From the NCBI RefSeq assembly GCF_002934685.1, contig NZ_NKHL01000115.1, positions 124,001-188,000 on the forward strand: a stretch of 64,000 bases of DNA. The letters run 5' to 3'. Source of the stretch: Pseudomonas bohemica. Lineage in GTDB: Bacteria > Pseudomonadota > Gammaproteobacteria > Pseudomonadales > Pseudomonadaceae. Both the position numbers and the translations under genes were made by a program. Below the pieces are notes generated by a model that did no database searches, was not told the origin of the DNA, and saw nothing but the letters and a program-made list of their open reading frames with translations. Below, one piece after another: positions 29,481 through 38,328 of the stretch (position 1 is its first letter; the number at the start of each line of letters is the position of its first letter).

Positions 29481-30104
29481 ATGAGCACTGTAGAAATGAA
29501 CGCTCCCGTTTCCATCACCCACATACCGGCAGGCGAGCCGTCCCTGACCGAACTCAAAGCCGGGCAAACCCTGCGTCTGCTCGATCTGCAAGGCAATCAG
29601 GCGGTCGACACGCTGTTCTACAGCCTGGCCAACCCGCGTGAGCGCTACGACGTGCAACGCACCCTGCGGCGCCAGAACAACGTCTATCTGAGCAAAGGCA
29701 GCGTGCTGTATTCCAACCTCGGCAAGCTGATGCTGACCATCGTCGAAGACACCTGCGGGCGTCACGACACTCTCGGCGGCGCCTGCGCCCAAGAGAGCAA
29801 CACCGTGCGCTACGCCCTTGAAAATCGCCACATGCACAGCTGCCGCGACAACTATCTGCGCGCCTGCGTGCACGATGGTCGGCTGGGCAAGCGCGACATC
29901 AGCCCGAACATCAACTTCTTCATGAACGTGCCGGTGACGGCAGACGGTGGTCTGACCTTCGAAGACGGCATTTCCGGGGCCGGGAAATACGTCGAACTGC
30001 GCGCGGAAATGGACGTGATCGTGCTGATCTCCAACTGCCCGCAACTGAACAATCCGTGCAACGGCTATAACCCGACCCCGGCAGAATTGCGGGTTTGGGA
30101 CTGA
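29481..30104 (+). CDS. DUF1989 protein, carboxyguanidine deiminase subunit (UAAP2 type)
   Basis: The 207-residue partner of the preceding protein. It shares the DUF1989 pattern: [41 protein letters not shown] and [13 protein letters not shown]. The conserved Cys in DTCGRHD and [13 protein letters not shown] are family hallmarks. The start MSTVEMNAP lies 10 bp after the previous stop. Together the two are expected to form a heteromeric deiminase acting on the product of the carboxylase encoded next. Confidence 0.85.
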   Translation: MSTVEMNAPVSITHIPAGEPSLTELKAGQTLRLLDLQGNQAVDTLFYSLANPRERYDVQRTLRRQNNVYLSKGSVLYSNLGKLMLTIVEDTCGRHDTLGGACAQESNTVRYALENRHMHSCRDNYLRACVHDGRLGKRDISPNINFFMNVPVTADGGLTFEDGISGAGKYVELRAEMDVIVLISNCPQLNNPCNGYNPTPAELRVWD

Positions 30105-30225
30105 GCGCCACTTCTTACTGAATTGATGTTTGGCGCGCAGGACGGCCTACGCGCAACGCGTACAACAGCGGGACGGCCCGCTACCCGGTTCGGGATCGAT
30201 GAACGTCGATCCCTGGGGTAAAAAC

Positions 30226-33200
30226 ATGTTCGACACACTGCTGATCGCCAACCGCGGCGCCATCGCCTGCCGCATCCTGCGCACCTTGCGCGCGTTGAAC
30301 GTGCAAGGCGTGGCGGTCTACTCCGAAGCTGATGCCGCCAGCCTGCACATCCTCGAAGCCGATCAGGCCCACAGCCTCGGTGAAGGTGGCGCGGCCGGCA
30401 CCTATCTGGCGGTGGACAAGATGCTTGCCATCGCCCGGTCCACAGGTGCGAAGGCCATTCATCCTGGCTACGGATTTCTCTCCGAAAACGCAGCGTTCGC
30501 CCAGGCCTGCGAAGATGCAGACATCGCCTTTGTGGGGCCGACGCCTGCGCAACTGCGGGTCTTCGGCCTCAAGCATACGGCCCGCGCACTGGCCAAACAG
30601 CATGGCGTGCCGATGCTCGAAGGCACCGAACTGCTCGACAGCGTTGAAGCGGCGCTGACCGCTGCCCAATCCATCGGCTACCCAGTGATGCTGAAAAGCA
30701 CCGCAGGCGGCGGCGGGATCGGCATGCGCGTGTGCCGCAGCGCCAGCGAACTGAGCGAATCATTCGAAGCGGTGAAGCGCCTGGGACAGAACAATTTCAG
30801 CGACGCTGGTGTGTTCATCGAGAAGTACATCCAGCGCGCTCGGCATCTGGAAGTACAGGTGTTTGGCGATGGTCGTGGCGACGTCATCGCTCTGGGCGTT
30901 CGCGACTGCTCGGTACAGCGTCGCAACCAGAAAGTCATCGAGGAAACCCCTGCGCCAAATTTGCCCCAGGGCATGGCCGATGAGTTGTGCGCAGCGGCGA
31001 TCAAGCTGGCCAAGGCCGTCAGCTATCGAAGTGCGGGAACAGTGGAGTTCGTATTCGACAGCGACGATCAGCGCTTCTATTTCCTGGAAGTGAACACACG
31101 CCTGCAGGTCGAGCACGGCGTAACCGAGCAGGTCTGGGGCGTGGATCTGGTGAGCTGGATGGTGCAGCTGGCTGCAGGTGATCTGCCGCCGTTGCATGAG
31201 CTTGAGGCGGACCTGAAGCCCGAGGGCCATGCGATTCAGGCGCGCTTGTATGCGGAGGATCCGGGCCGGGATTTCCAGCCAAGTCCGGGATTGCTGACCT
31301 CGGTGCACTTCCCTGCTGCCGACGACAGACACCTGCGCATCGACACTTGGGTGGAGGCGGGTTGCGAAATTGCGCCGTTCTTCGACCCGATGATTGCCAA
31401 GGTGATCAGCTGGGCGCCGGACCGAACGTCTGCTGCTCGACGGCTGGAGCAGGCGCTGGGCCAAACCCGTTTGTACGGGGTGGAAACCAATCGCGATTAC
31501 TTGCGGCAGATCATCAAAGATGTACCGTTCGCCAGCGGCCAGCCGTGGACGCGCTGCCTGGAGGGCCTGGTGTACCGCGCCGACACCTTCGAAGTGCTGA
31601 GCGGCGGCACACAGACCAGCGTGCAGGATTATCCGGGCCGTCTGGGTTATTGGGCTGTGGGCGTGCCGCCTTCCGGGCCGATGGACAGTCGCTCGTTGCG
31701 AGTGGGTAATCGGTTGCTGGGCAATCCGGAAGGTTGCGCCGCGCTGGAAATCACCATGAGCGGGCCAACGCTGCGCTTCAATACCGATGCAGTGATCGCG
31801 GTGACCGGGGCAGTCATTCCGGTGACGCTGGACGGCAAGGCGCAGCCGATGAATCAGGCGCTGTTGGTGCTCGCCGGTTCGACCCTGACGCTTGGCACCC
31901 TCGTCGGGGCGGGTGCGCGCAGTTACCTGTGCCTGCGCGGCGGGCTGGATGTGCCGGATTACCTGGGCAGCAAAAGTACGTTCACGCTGGGACAGTTTGG
32001 CGGTCATGGCGGGCGGGCATTGCGCGCCGGGGATGTGTTGCACATGGCAGCATTGACCGATCGAAGCGCTGGTCGGCAAGTGCCGGTCGAACAGCTTGCG
32101 GCGTTGACTGAAGTGCGTGATATCCGCGTGATCTACGGTCCCCACGGCGCCCCGGAATACTTCACGGAACACTACATCGAAACCTTCTTCGCCACTGACT
32201 GGGAAGTGCATTTCAACTCCAGCCGCACAGGCGTGCGCCTGATCGGGCCGAAGCCGGAATGGGCGCGGGCTGACGGGGGCGAGGCCGGGCTGCATCCTTC
32301 GAACATTCACGACAATCCGTATGCGATCGGCGCTGTGGATTTCACCGGCGATATGCCCGTGATCCTCGGGCCGGATGGGCCGAGTCTGGGCGGATTCGTG
32401 TGCCCGGTGACAATCATCGAGGCGGACCTGTGGCAACTGGGGCAGCTCAAGGCAGGGGATAAAGTGCGGTTTCGGCCGGTCAGCCTCGAAACCGCCCGCA
32501 GCGCGTTTTGCAGGAGCGCGCTGGCCCGCGATGAGGTCGGTACGCCCGCTGCATCTTCACCGCCCGAAACACCGCCCTCGCAGGCAAGCGCGCTCGTGAA
32601 GTCGCCCATCGTTCTTGATATCGGGGAAAACCGCACCCGCCTTGTCGCCCGCCTGTCCGGCGACACCCATCTGCTTCTGGAAATCGGCGCCCCTGAACTG
32701 GATCTGGTGCTGCGCTTTCGCGGTCACGCCCTGATGCAGGCGCTGGAAAGCAAACAGCTGCAAGGCGTGATCGACCTCACTCCCGGCATTCGTTCTCTGC
32801 AAGTGCACTACCAGCCGGAACGACTACCGCTGGCTGATCTGTTGCAGATCGTCTCTGGTGAATGGGATGAAGTTTGCGCCCGCAAGAACCTTGAAGTGCC
32901 GTCGCGCATCGTCCATCTGCCGCTGTCCTGGGACGACCCGGCCTGTCAGCTGGCGATCGAAAAATACATGACCACCGTGCGCAAGGACGCGCCCTGGTGC
33001 CCGAGCAATCTGGAGTTCATCCGGCGCATAAACGACCTGCCGAACCTGGAGCAAGTGCAGCGCACGGTATTCGACGCCAGCTACCTGGTGATGGGCCTGG
33101 GAGATGTCTACCTCGGCGCGCCAGTCGCCACGCCGCTGGACCCGCGCCATCGTCTGGTCACCACCAAATACAACCCGGCGCGCACCTGGACCGCGGAAAA

Positions 33201-33861
33201 CTCGGTGGGCATCGGCGGCGCCTATATGTGCGTCTACGGCATGGAAGGCCCCGGCGGCTATCAGTTCGTGGGGCGCACCTTGCAGATGTGGAACCGCTAC
33301 CGCGCCGTCGAGGCTTTCGACGGCAAACCGTGGCTGCTGCGGTTTTTCGACCAGATCCGTTTCCACGCGGTCAGCGCTGACGAACTGCTGAAGATCCGTC
33401 GCGATTTTCCCCTCGGGCGTTACACGCTGCAGATCGAACACAGCACGCTGAACCTCGCCGATTACCAGACCTTCCTGGCGAACGAGGCCCAGAGCATCGC
33501 CGCCTTTCGTGCCCAGCAACAGGGCGCGTTCAACGCCGAGCGCGAACGCTGGATTGCCAGCGGTCAGGCGACGTTCGAGAGCGATGAGGCCGTCGTCGAA
33601 GCCTCTGAAGAGTCCGCCCTGCAAAGTGGCCAGACCAGCGTTGACAGCCACATTGCCGGGAACCTCTGGCAAGTGCAGGTCAGCGTCGGTCAACAGGTCG
33701 AGGCCGGCGAGACGCTGGTGATTCTGGAGTCGATGAAAATGGAAATCCCAGTGCTTGCGCCCATGGCAGGTGTTGTCCGCGAAGTTCGCGTGCAACCGGG
33801 TTCGGCAGTACGCGCGGGACAAAGAGTGGTGGTACTGCAGGCGTTGGACGTGTCTGGTTGA
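30226..33861 (+). CDS. Biotin-dependent guanidine/urea carboxylase with an in-frame REPIN-like linker
   Basis: This 1211-residue multidomain enzyme probably carboxylates guanidine to carboxyguanidine (urea as a side substrate). Order: biotin carboxylase (MFDTLLIANRGAIACRIL onward, MLKSTAGGGGIGMRV, EVNTRLQVEHGVTEQ), about 1-450; carboxyltransferase AHS2-type half (GGTQTSVQDYPGRLGYW), about 460-755; AHS1-type half, about 790-1010; C-terminal biotin carrier with LESMKMEIP, biotin Lys about 1171. The start follows GGGGTAAAAAC. Residues about 760-790 lie between the carboxyltransferase halves and are REP-derived sequence read in frame (CRSALARDE). No allophanate hydrolase gene follows. Confidence 0.9.
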   Translation: MFDTLLIANRGAIACRILRTLRALNVQGVAVYSEADAASLHILEADQAHSLGEGGAAGTYLAVDKMLAIARSTGAKAIHPGYGFLSENAAFAQACEDADIAFVGPTPAQLRVFGLKHTARALAKQHGVPMLEGTELLDSVEAALTAAQSIGYPVMLKSTAGGGGIGMRVCRSASELSESFEAVKRLGQNNFSDAGVFIEKYIQRARHLEVQVFGDGRGDVIALGVRDCSVQRRNQKVIEETPAPNLPQGMADELCAAAIKLAKAVSYRSAGTVEFVFDSDDQRFYFLEVNTRLQVEHGVTEQVWGVDLVSWMVQLAAGDLPPLHELEADLKPEGHAIQARLYAEDPGRDFQPSPGLLTSVHFPAADDRHLRIDTWVEAGCEIAPFFDPMIAKVISWAPDRTSAARRLEQALGQTRLYGVETNRDYLRQIIKDVPFASGQPWTRCLEGLVYRADTFEVLSGGTQTSVQDYPGRLGYWAVGVPPSGPMDSRSLRVGNRLLGNPEGCAALEITMSGPTLRFNTDAVIAVTGAVIPVTLDGKAQPMNQALLVLAGSTLTLGTLVGAGARSYLCLRGGLDVPDYLGSKSTFTLGQFGGHGGRALRAGDVLHMAALTDRSAGRQVPVEQLAALTEVRDIRVIYGPHGAPEYFTEHYIETFFATDWEVHFNSSRTGVRLIGPKPEWARADGGEAGLHPSNIHDNPYAIGAVDFTGDMPVILGPDGPSLGGFVCPVTIIEADLWQLGQLKAGDKVRFRPVSLETARSAFCRSALARDEVGTPAASSPPETPPSQASALVKSPIVLDIGENRTRLVARLSGDTHLLLEIGAPELDLVLRFRGHALMQALESKQLQGVIDLTPGIRSLQVHYQPERLPLADLLQIVSGEWDEVCARKNLEVPSRIVHLPLSWDDPACQLAIEKYMTTVRKDAPWCPSNLEFIRRINDLPNLEQVQRTVFDASYLVMGLGDVYLGAPVATPLDPRHRLVTTKYNPARTWTAENSVGIGGAYMCVYGMEGPGGYQFVGRTLQMWNRYRAVEAFDGKPWLLRFFDQIRFHAVSADELLKIRRDFPLGRYTLQIEHSTLNLADYQTFLANEAQSIAAFRAQQQGAFNAERERWIASGQATFESDEAVVEASEESALQSGQTSVDSHIAGNLWQVQVSVGQQVEAGETLVILESMKMEIPVLAPMAGVVREVRVQPGSAVRAGQRVVVLQALDVSG
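32506..32596. repeat. REPIN-like element inside the guanidine carboxylase reading frame
   Basis: GCAGGAGCGCGCTGGCCCGCGAT (32510-32532) matches the local REP arm in 21 of 23 positions, and CGCAGGCAAGCGCGCTC (32579-32595) resembles the inverted arm. The spacing is like that of the intergenic REPINs in this window. The frame stays open and encodes about 30 extra residues rich in Ala, Pro and Ser between two carboxyltransferase segments. Confidence 0.75.
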
Positions 33862-34014
33862 CGCAACTGACCGCGAGGGCGATGTGTGCGCAAGCCGTCG
33901 CCCTCGGATTTGCGCTGACCGGTCAGCCGCAAACTGCAGACGCTCATGGCGCAACTGGGTGGCATCAGGCTAGCATGTCTCGATCAATGGATTATTCATT
34001 CAAGCGGACTGGTC

Positions 34015-35496
34015 ATGCTCCTTCGTTCCACGCTCCATTCACAACGCTCCCTGCTGTTGACGTTGGTGATTCTCCTGGGGAGCGGCTTTCTTGCGACATC
34101 CTTGCTCAGCTATTTCGCTTCGCGCAATGCCATTCGCGACAGCATCGTCAACACCGAACTGCCGCTGACGTCGGACACGGTCTATTCGGAAATCCAGAAA
34201 GACCTGGTCCGCCCGGTGCTGATCGCCTCGATGATGGCCCGCGACACCTTCGTGCGCGACTGGGTGGTGGCCGGCGAAAACGATCCACAGCAGATGACCC
34301 GCTACCTCAAGGAGGTCATGGATCATTACGGGACCTACACCTCGTTCTTCGTGTCCAACCACAGCCTGACCTATTACCAGGCCAAAGGCGTGCTGAAAAA
34401 GATCCGCCCGGATGAGCCGCGCGATACCTGGTATTACCGCGTGCGCGACATGACCGTCCCGTACGAAATCAACGTCGATCCGGATCTGGCGAACAAGGAC
34501 AAACTGACCTTCTTCATCAACTACAAGGTTTTCGATTACGACGACAACTTCATCGGTGCGTCGGGTGTCGGGCTGACCGTCAACGCCGTCATCAAACTGA
34601 TGGACCGCTATCAGGAACGCTACCAACGCAGCGTGTATTTCGTCGATGGATTCGGGCGACTGGTGCTGACCGGTGCCGGTGGCGGCCCGGAAGGCGCAAA
34701 GATTGGCCAAGTGTTGCGCGAGCTACCCGACCTCAAAGACCTGCAAGCGCAGATGCCCAAACCGCAGAGTGGCAGCTATCAATACGAGTCCTTGGGCAAC
34801 GCGCACTTTCTCAACGTACGCTACATCCCGGAGCTGAACTGGTACCTGTTCGTCGACAAGCGCGAAGACGGAGCCCTGAGCGAGATTCGTCAATCGTTGT
34901 ACGTCAACCTGTCGATCTGCCTGGCGGTAATGGTGCTGGTGTTGGTTCTGCTCCACCGGGTGATCCGGCGCTTCCAGCTGCGCATCGAAACCCAGGCGAT
35001 GGTCGACAGCCTGACCGGTCTGCCCAATCGTCGCGGCTTCGACCGGATCGCGATGAACGCCATCGTCGAGTCACGTCGCGACCACAAGGCGTTATCGGCG
35101 ATGCTGCTTGACCTGGATCATTTCAAGCGCCTGAACGATACCTACGGCCACCTCGCGGGCGATCAAGTGCTCACGGGGTTTGCCGACGATGTCAGGCGCT
35201 GTCTGCGGGAAAGCGACATCATTTGCCGGTGGGGCGGAGAGGAGTTCATCATCCTGCTCAAGGACACCAACAGCAGCGGTGCCCGACGCGTCGCCGAGAA
35301 GATTCGCCTGCTGGCCGAGCAGCACACCTACGTGTTCACAGGCTCTGCCCTACAGGTAACTGTCAGCCTGGGCTTGACCGAGCTGCACCCCGGCGACACC
35401 CTGCAAAGCCTGATTGCCCGTGCCGACCAGGCGCTCTATAGCGCCAAGCAGAACGGCCGCAATCGGGTCTGTACGGAAATGGCAGAACCTGCATGA
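34015..35496 (+). CDS. Membrane sensor diguanylate cyclase (Cache-like plus GGDEF)
   Basis: The 493-residue protein starts at MLLRSTLHSQ. It has a transmembrane segment at about 15-35, a periplasmic Cache-like sensor of roughly 270 residues (VYSEIQKDLVRPVLIASMMA, TDYNA-like loops) and a second membrane segment (SICLAVMVLVLVLLHRV). A GGDEF domain follows with an intact GGEEF active site (CRWGGEEFIILL) and the inhibitory I-site RESD five residues before it. It should make cyclic-di-GMP in response to an external signal and be subject to product inhibition. It overlaps the next gene by 4 bp. Confidence 0.92.
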   Translation: MLLRSTLHSQRSLLLTLVILLGSGFLATSLLSYFASRNAIRDSIVNTELPLTSDTVYSEIQKDLVRPVLIASMMARDTFVRDWVVAGENDPQQMTRYLKEVMDHYGTYTSFFVSNHSLTYYQAKGVLKKIRPDEPRDTWYYRVRDMTVPYEINVDPDLANKDKLTFFINYKVFDYDDNFIGASGVGLTVNAVIKLMDRYQERYQRSVYFVDGFGRLVLTGAGGGPEGAKIGQVLRELPDLKDLQAQMPKPQSGSYQYESLGNAHFLNVRYIPELNWYLFVDKREDGALSEIRQSLYVNLSICLAVMVLVLVLLHRVIRRFQLRIETQAMVDSLTGLPNRRGFDRIAMNAIVESRRDHKALSAMLLDLDHFKRLNDTYGHLAGDQVLTGFADDVRRCLRESDIICRWGGEEFIILLKDTNSSGARRVAEKIRLLAEQHTYVFTGSALQVTVSLGLTELHPGDTLQSLIARADQALYSAKQNGRNRVCTEMAEPA

Positions 35497-35726
35497 CGAC
35501 TTCCTCGAACGGCCCCGACATCTGCCCCGTCTGCGGCCAGAGCAACCGCTGCACATTGGCCGATCCACGTACTGTCGATCGGCCTTGCTGGTGCTTCACT
35601 GAAACCATTGACCCTGCCGTGCTTGCCACATTGCCAGAAGCGTTGCGCGATAAAGCCTGTCTGTGCCCGCGATGTGCGGGGCTGGTGGACCACGCCGAAA
35701 TAACGTCCAACCAGCGTCCAGGCTGA
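35493..35726 (+). CDS. Cysteine-rich CWC family protein
   Basis: This 77-residue protein has a zinc-ribbon-like Cys pattern: CPVCGQSNRC near the N-terminus, CWCF in the middle and CLCPRCAG near the end. That is the Cys-rich CWC family, whose function is unknown. The ATGA overlap with the diguanylate cyclase and the 6-bp gap to rsuA suggest one transcript. Confidence 0.88.
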   Translation: MTTSSNGPDICPVCGQSNRCTLADPRTVDRPCWCFTETIDPAVLATLPEALRDKACLCPRCAGLVDHAEITSNQRPG

Positions 35727-35732
35727 CCTGCC

Positions 35733-36425
35733 ATGCGCCTGGACCGCTTCCTCAGTAATCTGCCGCGCTTCAGCCGCAAGGACGTGCGTCTGGCCCTGCT
35801 CGCGGGTCGTGTCAGCGTCGATGGTCAGACGCTCAAAGACCCGCTGCATGAAGTCCGTGAGTTCAGCCAAATCATGGTCGACAACGAGATCCTGCAAACC
35901 GGCAAACCCGCCCGATACTTCATGTTGCACAAGCCGCCCGGCTGCGTCAGCGCAACAACCGACCCGCAACACCCGACCGTTCTCGATCTATTGCAGGAGC
36001 CAGACAAGCACGAACTGCACATCGCCGGACGCCTGGACTTCAACACCTCGGGCCTGATGCTGATCACCAACGACGGCCAGTGGTCGCGCCGCCTGACTCA
36101 GCCGACCACCAAACTGCCCAAGGTCTACCACGTCGAAACCGAGCAGGAAATCGGCGAGCATTACCTCGAGAAATTCACCGAAGGCTTCTACTTCGCCTTC
36201 GAAGAGCTCACCACCCTGCCCGCACAACTGACTATCCTCGACAGCCATCACGCGCGCCTGAGCATCGTCGAAGGTCGCTACCACCAGGTCAAACGCATGT
36301 TCGGCTTCTTCGACAACAAAGTACTGCGCCTGCATCGCGAAAGCATGGGTCCGCTGGTGCTGGATCCTGCGCTTGAACCGGGTCAATACCGTCCGCTGAC
36401 GCCTGAAGAAATCCACCGCATCTGA
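35733..36425 (+). CDS. rsuA: 16S rRNA pseudouridine(516) synthase RsuA-type
   Basis: RsuA forms pseudouridine 516 in 16S rRNA. The 230-residue protein begins with an S4 RNA-binding domain (MRLDRFLSNLPRFSRKDVRL). The catalytic block is IAGRLDFNTSGLMLITNDG, with the active-site Asp in GRLD. EGRYHQVKRMFG is the second family motif. RsuA versus a close paralogue is inferred from length and the S4 start. Confidence 0.9.
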   Translation: MRLDRFLSNLPRFSRKDVRLALLAGRVSVDGQTLKDPLHEVREFSQIMVDNEILQTGKPARYFMLHKPPGCVSATTDPQHPTVLDLLQEPDKHELHIAGRLDFNTSGLMLITNDGQWSRRLTQPTTKLPKVYHVETEQEIGEHYLEKFTEGFYFAFEELTTLPAQLTILDSHHARLSIVEGRYHQVKRMFGFFDNKVLRLHRESMGPLVLDPALEPGQYRPLTPEEIHRI

Positions 36426-36734
36426 CGTCGTCCGACCGCCCGGCAGATCATCCAGGCAATTCACGAATGGCACTTGCGGGTTCCCGGATCGCCTGCTTGA
36501 ATCCAAACGTCGGTCCACAAGTGACCGGAAAGTCACGCTCGCATTTCAAGAAATTTTCTGTCGCTCCCAGGCGCCTCTGGCGGTGGGGCGGTAGAGCGCC
36601 CGCCAATAACAACACCTGTCGGACAGATCGTCCCGGACCGACATGGGCCCCCTTCTCAGGCATTGCCTACCTGTCACGAAACTCGTGCAACGTGGTTGTG
36701 CGCACACCTGTTTTAACGTCAGGAGACATGGAAT
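36426..36734. other. 309-bp gap upstream of phaG
   Basis: No reading frame is convincing. GTGAC-CGGAAA-GTCAC and GGCGC/GCGCC dyads are present but short. No GG-N10-GC sigma-54 element was found. AGGAG lies ten bases before the phaG ATG. An out-of-frame ATG (36728) opens an 11-codon frame overlapping the start. Confidence 0.5.
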
Positions 36735-37619
36735 ATGAGGCCAGAAATAGCTGTGCTTGATATACAGGGTCAGTTTCGGGTTTACACGGAGTTCTATCGC
36801 GCAGATGCCGCAGAAAAGACCATCGTCCTGGTCAACGGCTCACTGGCCACGACAGCATCTTTCGCCCAGACCGTCCGCAACCTGCACCCCAAATTCAACG
36901 TAGTGCTCTACGACCAACCCTACGCGGGTAAATCCAAGCCGCACAACGTTCACGAAAAACCGCTGACCAAGGAAGTCGAAGGCCAGATCCTGCTGGAGCT
37001 GATCGACCACTTCAACGCCGAACACATCATGTCGTTTTCATGGGGTGGCGCGGCGGCGCTGGTCGCGCTGGCACACAGGCCAAAGCGTATCGAGAAAGCC
37101 GTGATCAGCTCGTTCTCCCCCGTCATCAACGAGCACATGCACGACTACCTCGTCCAAGGTCAGCGGCACCTTGGGGCGTTCGATCGGTACGAAGTGGGCA
37201 CGCTGATCAACAACACCATCGGCAAACACCTGCCGTCGCTGTTCAAGCGCTTCAACTACAAACACGTCAGCTCCCTGGACCTGCACGAATACGCGCAGAT
37301 GCACCACCACATCAACCATGTGCTGGACATCACCACGCAGAACCAGTTGAAGGCCGCCAAACGCATCAACGTGCCGGTGCTATTCATGAACGGCGAATGG
37401 GATGAATACACCGCCGCCCCCGACGCCCGGCTGTTCAGCAACCACATCCGTGATTGCCGCTTCACCACCATCAAAAGCGCCGGACACTTCCTGGACATGG
37501 AACACAAGACCGCATGCCTGGACTCGCGCAACGCCCTGATGAACTTCCTTACCCCCACGCCCGAACCCAGCCGAACCCGCTATCGACAGGTACAGACGCA
37601 CCATGCATTTGCAATCTGA
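36735..37619 (+). CDS. phaG: 3-hydroxyacyl-ACP:CoA acyltransferase/thioesterase PhaG
   Basis: PhaG diverts (R)-3-hydroxyacyl-ACP from fatty-acid synthesis towards medium-chain polyhydroxyalkanoate. The 294-residue alpha/beta hydrolase-fold protein begins MRPEIAVLDIQGQFRVYTEF and ends QTHHAFAI, both very close to the P. putida PhaG as recalled. The nucleophile elbow is SFSWGGAAAL, and the catalytic Asp and His lie in GEWDEYTAAPDARLF and SAGHFLDME. It is related to RhlA, but the N- and C-termini are PhaG-like. It stands alone. Confidence 0.9.
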   Translation: MRPEIAVLDIQGQFRVYTEFYRADAAEKTIVLVNGSLATTASFAQTVRNLHPKFNVVLYDQPYAGKSKPHNVHEKPLTKEVEGQILLELIDHFNAEHIMSFSWGGAAALVALAHRPKRIEKAVISSFSPVINEHMHDYLVQGQRHLGAFDRYEVGTLINNTIGKHLPSLFKRFNYKHVSSLDLHEYAQMHHHINHVLDITTQNQLKAAKRINVPVLFMNGEWDEYTAAPDARLFSNHIRDCRFTTIKSAGHFLDMEHKTACLDSRNALMNFLTPTPEPSRTRYRQVQTHHAFAI

Positions 37620-37639
37620 CCGTGATGGTCTCAAGGAAC

Positions 37640-37686
37640 GGATTCATTCGCCCTCGGGCCGCCCAAAGCCACCGGCGAATGAATCC
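37640..37686. repeat. Long inverted repeat between phaG and tRNA-Gly
   Basis: GGATTCATTCGCC (37640-37652) and GGCGAATGAATCC (37674-37686) are perfect 13-bp inverted repeats around a 21-bp loop, starting 20 bp past the phaG stop. It could be a phaG terminator-like hairpin or another REP family. There is no T-run of terminator quality directly after it. Confidence 0.7.
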
Positions 37687-37784
37687 CAAGCCTTTCTGTA
37701 ACCCTCGAATTCCCCCGCGCGACATTTAACGCTTCAATTCACCGCCCGCATCTGGTACAACGTCAGCCGCTGAAAGCGTCAAAA

Positions 37785-37858
37785 GCGGGTGTCGTATAAT
37801 GGCATTACTCCAGCTTCCCAAGCTGATAACGAGGGTTCGATTCCCTTCACCCGCTCCA
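37785..37858 (+). tRNA. tRNA-Gly, anticodon CCC
   Basis: A full cloverleaf reads GCGGGTG acceptor paired with CACCCGC. The D-arm region is GTATAATGGCATTAC. The anticodon arm CCAGC-TTCCCAA-GCTGA (anticodon CCC) tolerates one non-Watson-Crick pair. The T-arm is AGGGTTCGATTCCCT, then a T discriminator and an encoded CCA. It decodes GGG. No integrase or duplicated 3' end lies downstream, so there is no sign of island insertion. Confidence 0.96.
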
Positions 37859-37989
37859 GCCCCTCCCTTCTGAACAAATCCCTTCCCGATCGATAAACGC
37901 CAGGCCTGTTGCGTGCATGGATTTGTCTCGGGCGTTTTCCGCTCATTTATCTTCTTTCATTCAATCGACAAATGCGGCCGCCACGTCCT

Positions 37990-38133
37990 TCATGGGCAGT
38001 CAGGCTGGTTGGGTGGGTCCATCGAGCAGTTGAAATCCGGCCCGGTTTTTACCGGTCGATAGGGGCCGGGCTGCGAATAGGCGCTGCAGCCGACGAGGCA
38101 GAGTATCCCTACAAGTGCGATGAGTTTAATGAT
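37990..38133 (-). CDS. Small lipoprotein, apparent ATC start codon
   Basis: The minus-strand frame encodes 47 residues beginning (M/I)IKLIALVGILCLVGC, a lipoprotein signal with lipobox LVGC, then SAYSQPGPYRPVKTGPDF and NCSMDPPNQPDCP. AGGGAG lies eight bases before the first codon, ideal for initiation, but that codon is ATC. No ATG, GTG or TTG is in frame upstream before the ribosome site. It is either translated from a rare AUC start or has recently lost its start. The lipobox and the short mature chain argue that the frame is or was real. Confidence 0.5.
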   Translation of the reverse strand: MIKLIALVGILCLVGCSAYSQPGPYRPVKTGPDFNCSMDPPNQPDCP

Positions 38134-38212
38134 CGGTAATGCTCCCTGAGCATAATTCGGCGATGTATACCGTGACCGAAAGACTGGCTTTTGACCAGCA
38201 CCAGAAATCAGA

Positions 38213-38249
38213 TCGATAACGAGCTACCAGCCCTGCTAGCTTTTATCGA
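38213..38249. promoter_or_regulatory. Imperfect dyad upstream of the MFS gene
   Basis: TCGATA-acg-AGCTA and TAGCT-tt-TATCGA pair around a 10-bp loop. It lies between the small lipoprotein and the MFS gene and may be an operator or a hairpin. The flanking sequence otherwise shows no gene. Confidence 0.3.
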
Positions 38250-38328
38250 GATACCCCCGATCACTTCTTTTCGCTTCTTCAGATATCCCATACGCGCGTA
38301 GCGTAGACCCACCTGAAATCACTCGGCG

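Noticed and set aside
30760-32436. 558-codon open frame on the minus strand within the guanidine carboxylase
   Set aside because: It is wholly antisense to a well-supported enzyme, has no ribosome site and has a His/Arg/Gln-rich composition typical of a shadow of GC-rich coding DNA.
32824-33954. 376-codon minus-strand frame at the end of the carboxylase
   Set aside because: Antisense shadow of the carboxyltransferase and biotin-carrier coding sequence.
37859-38160. Genomic island inserted at tRNA-Gly
   Set aside because: No integrase, no repeated tRNA 3' end and no phage gene follows.
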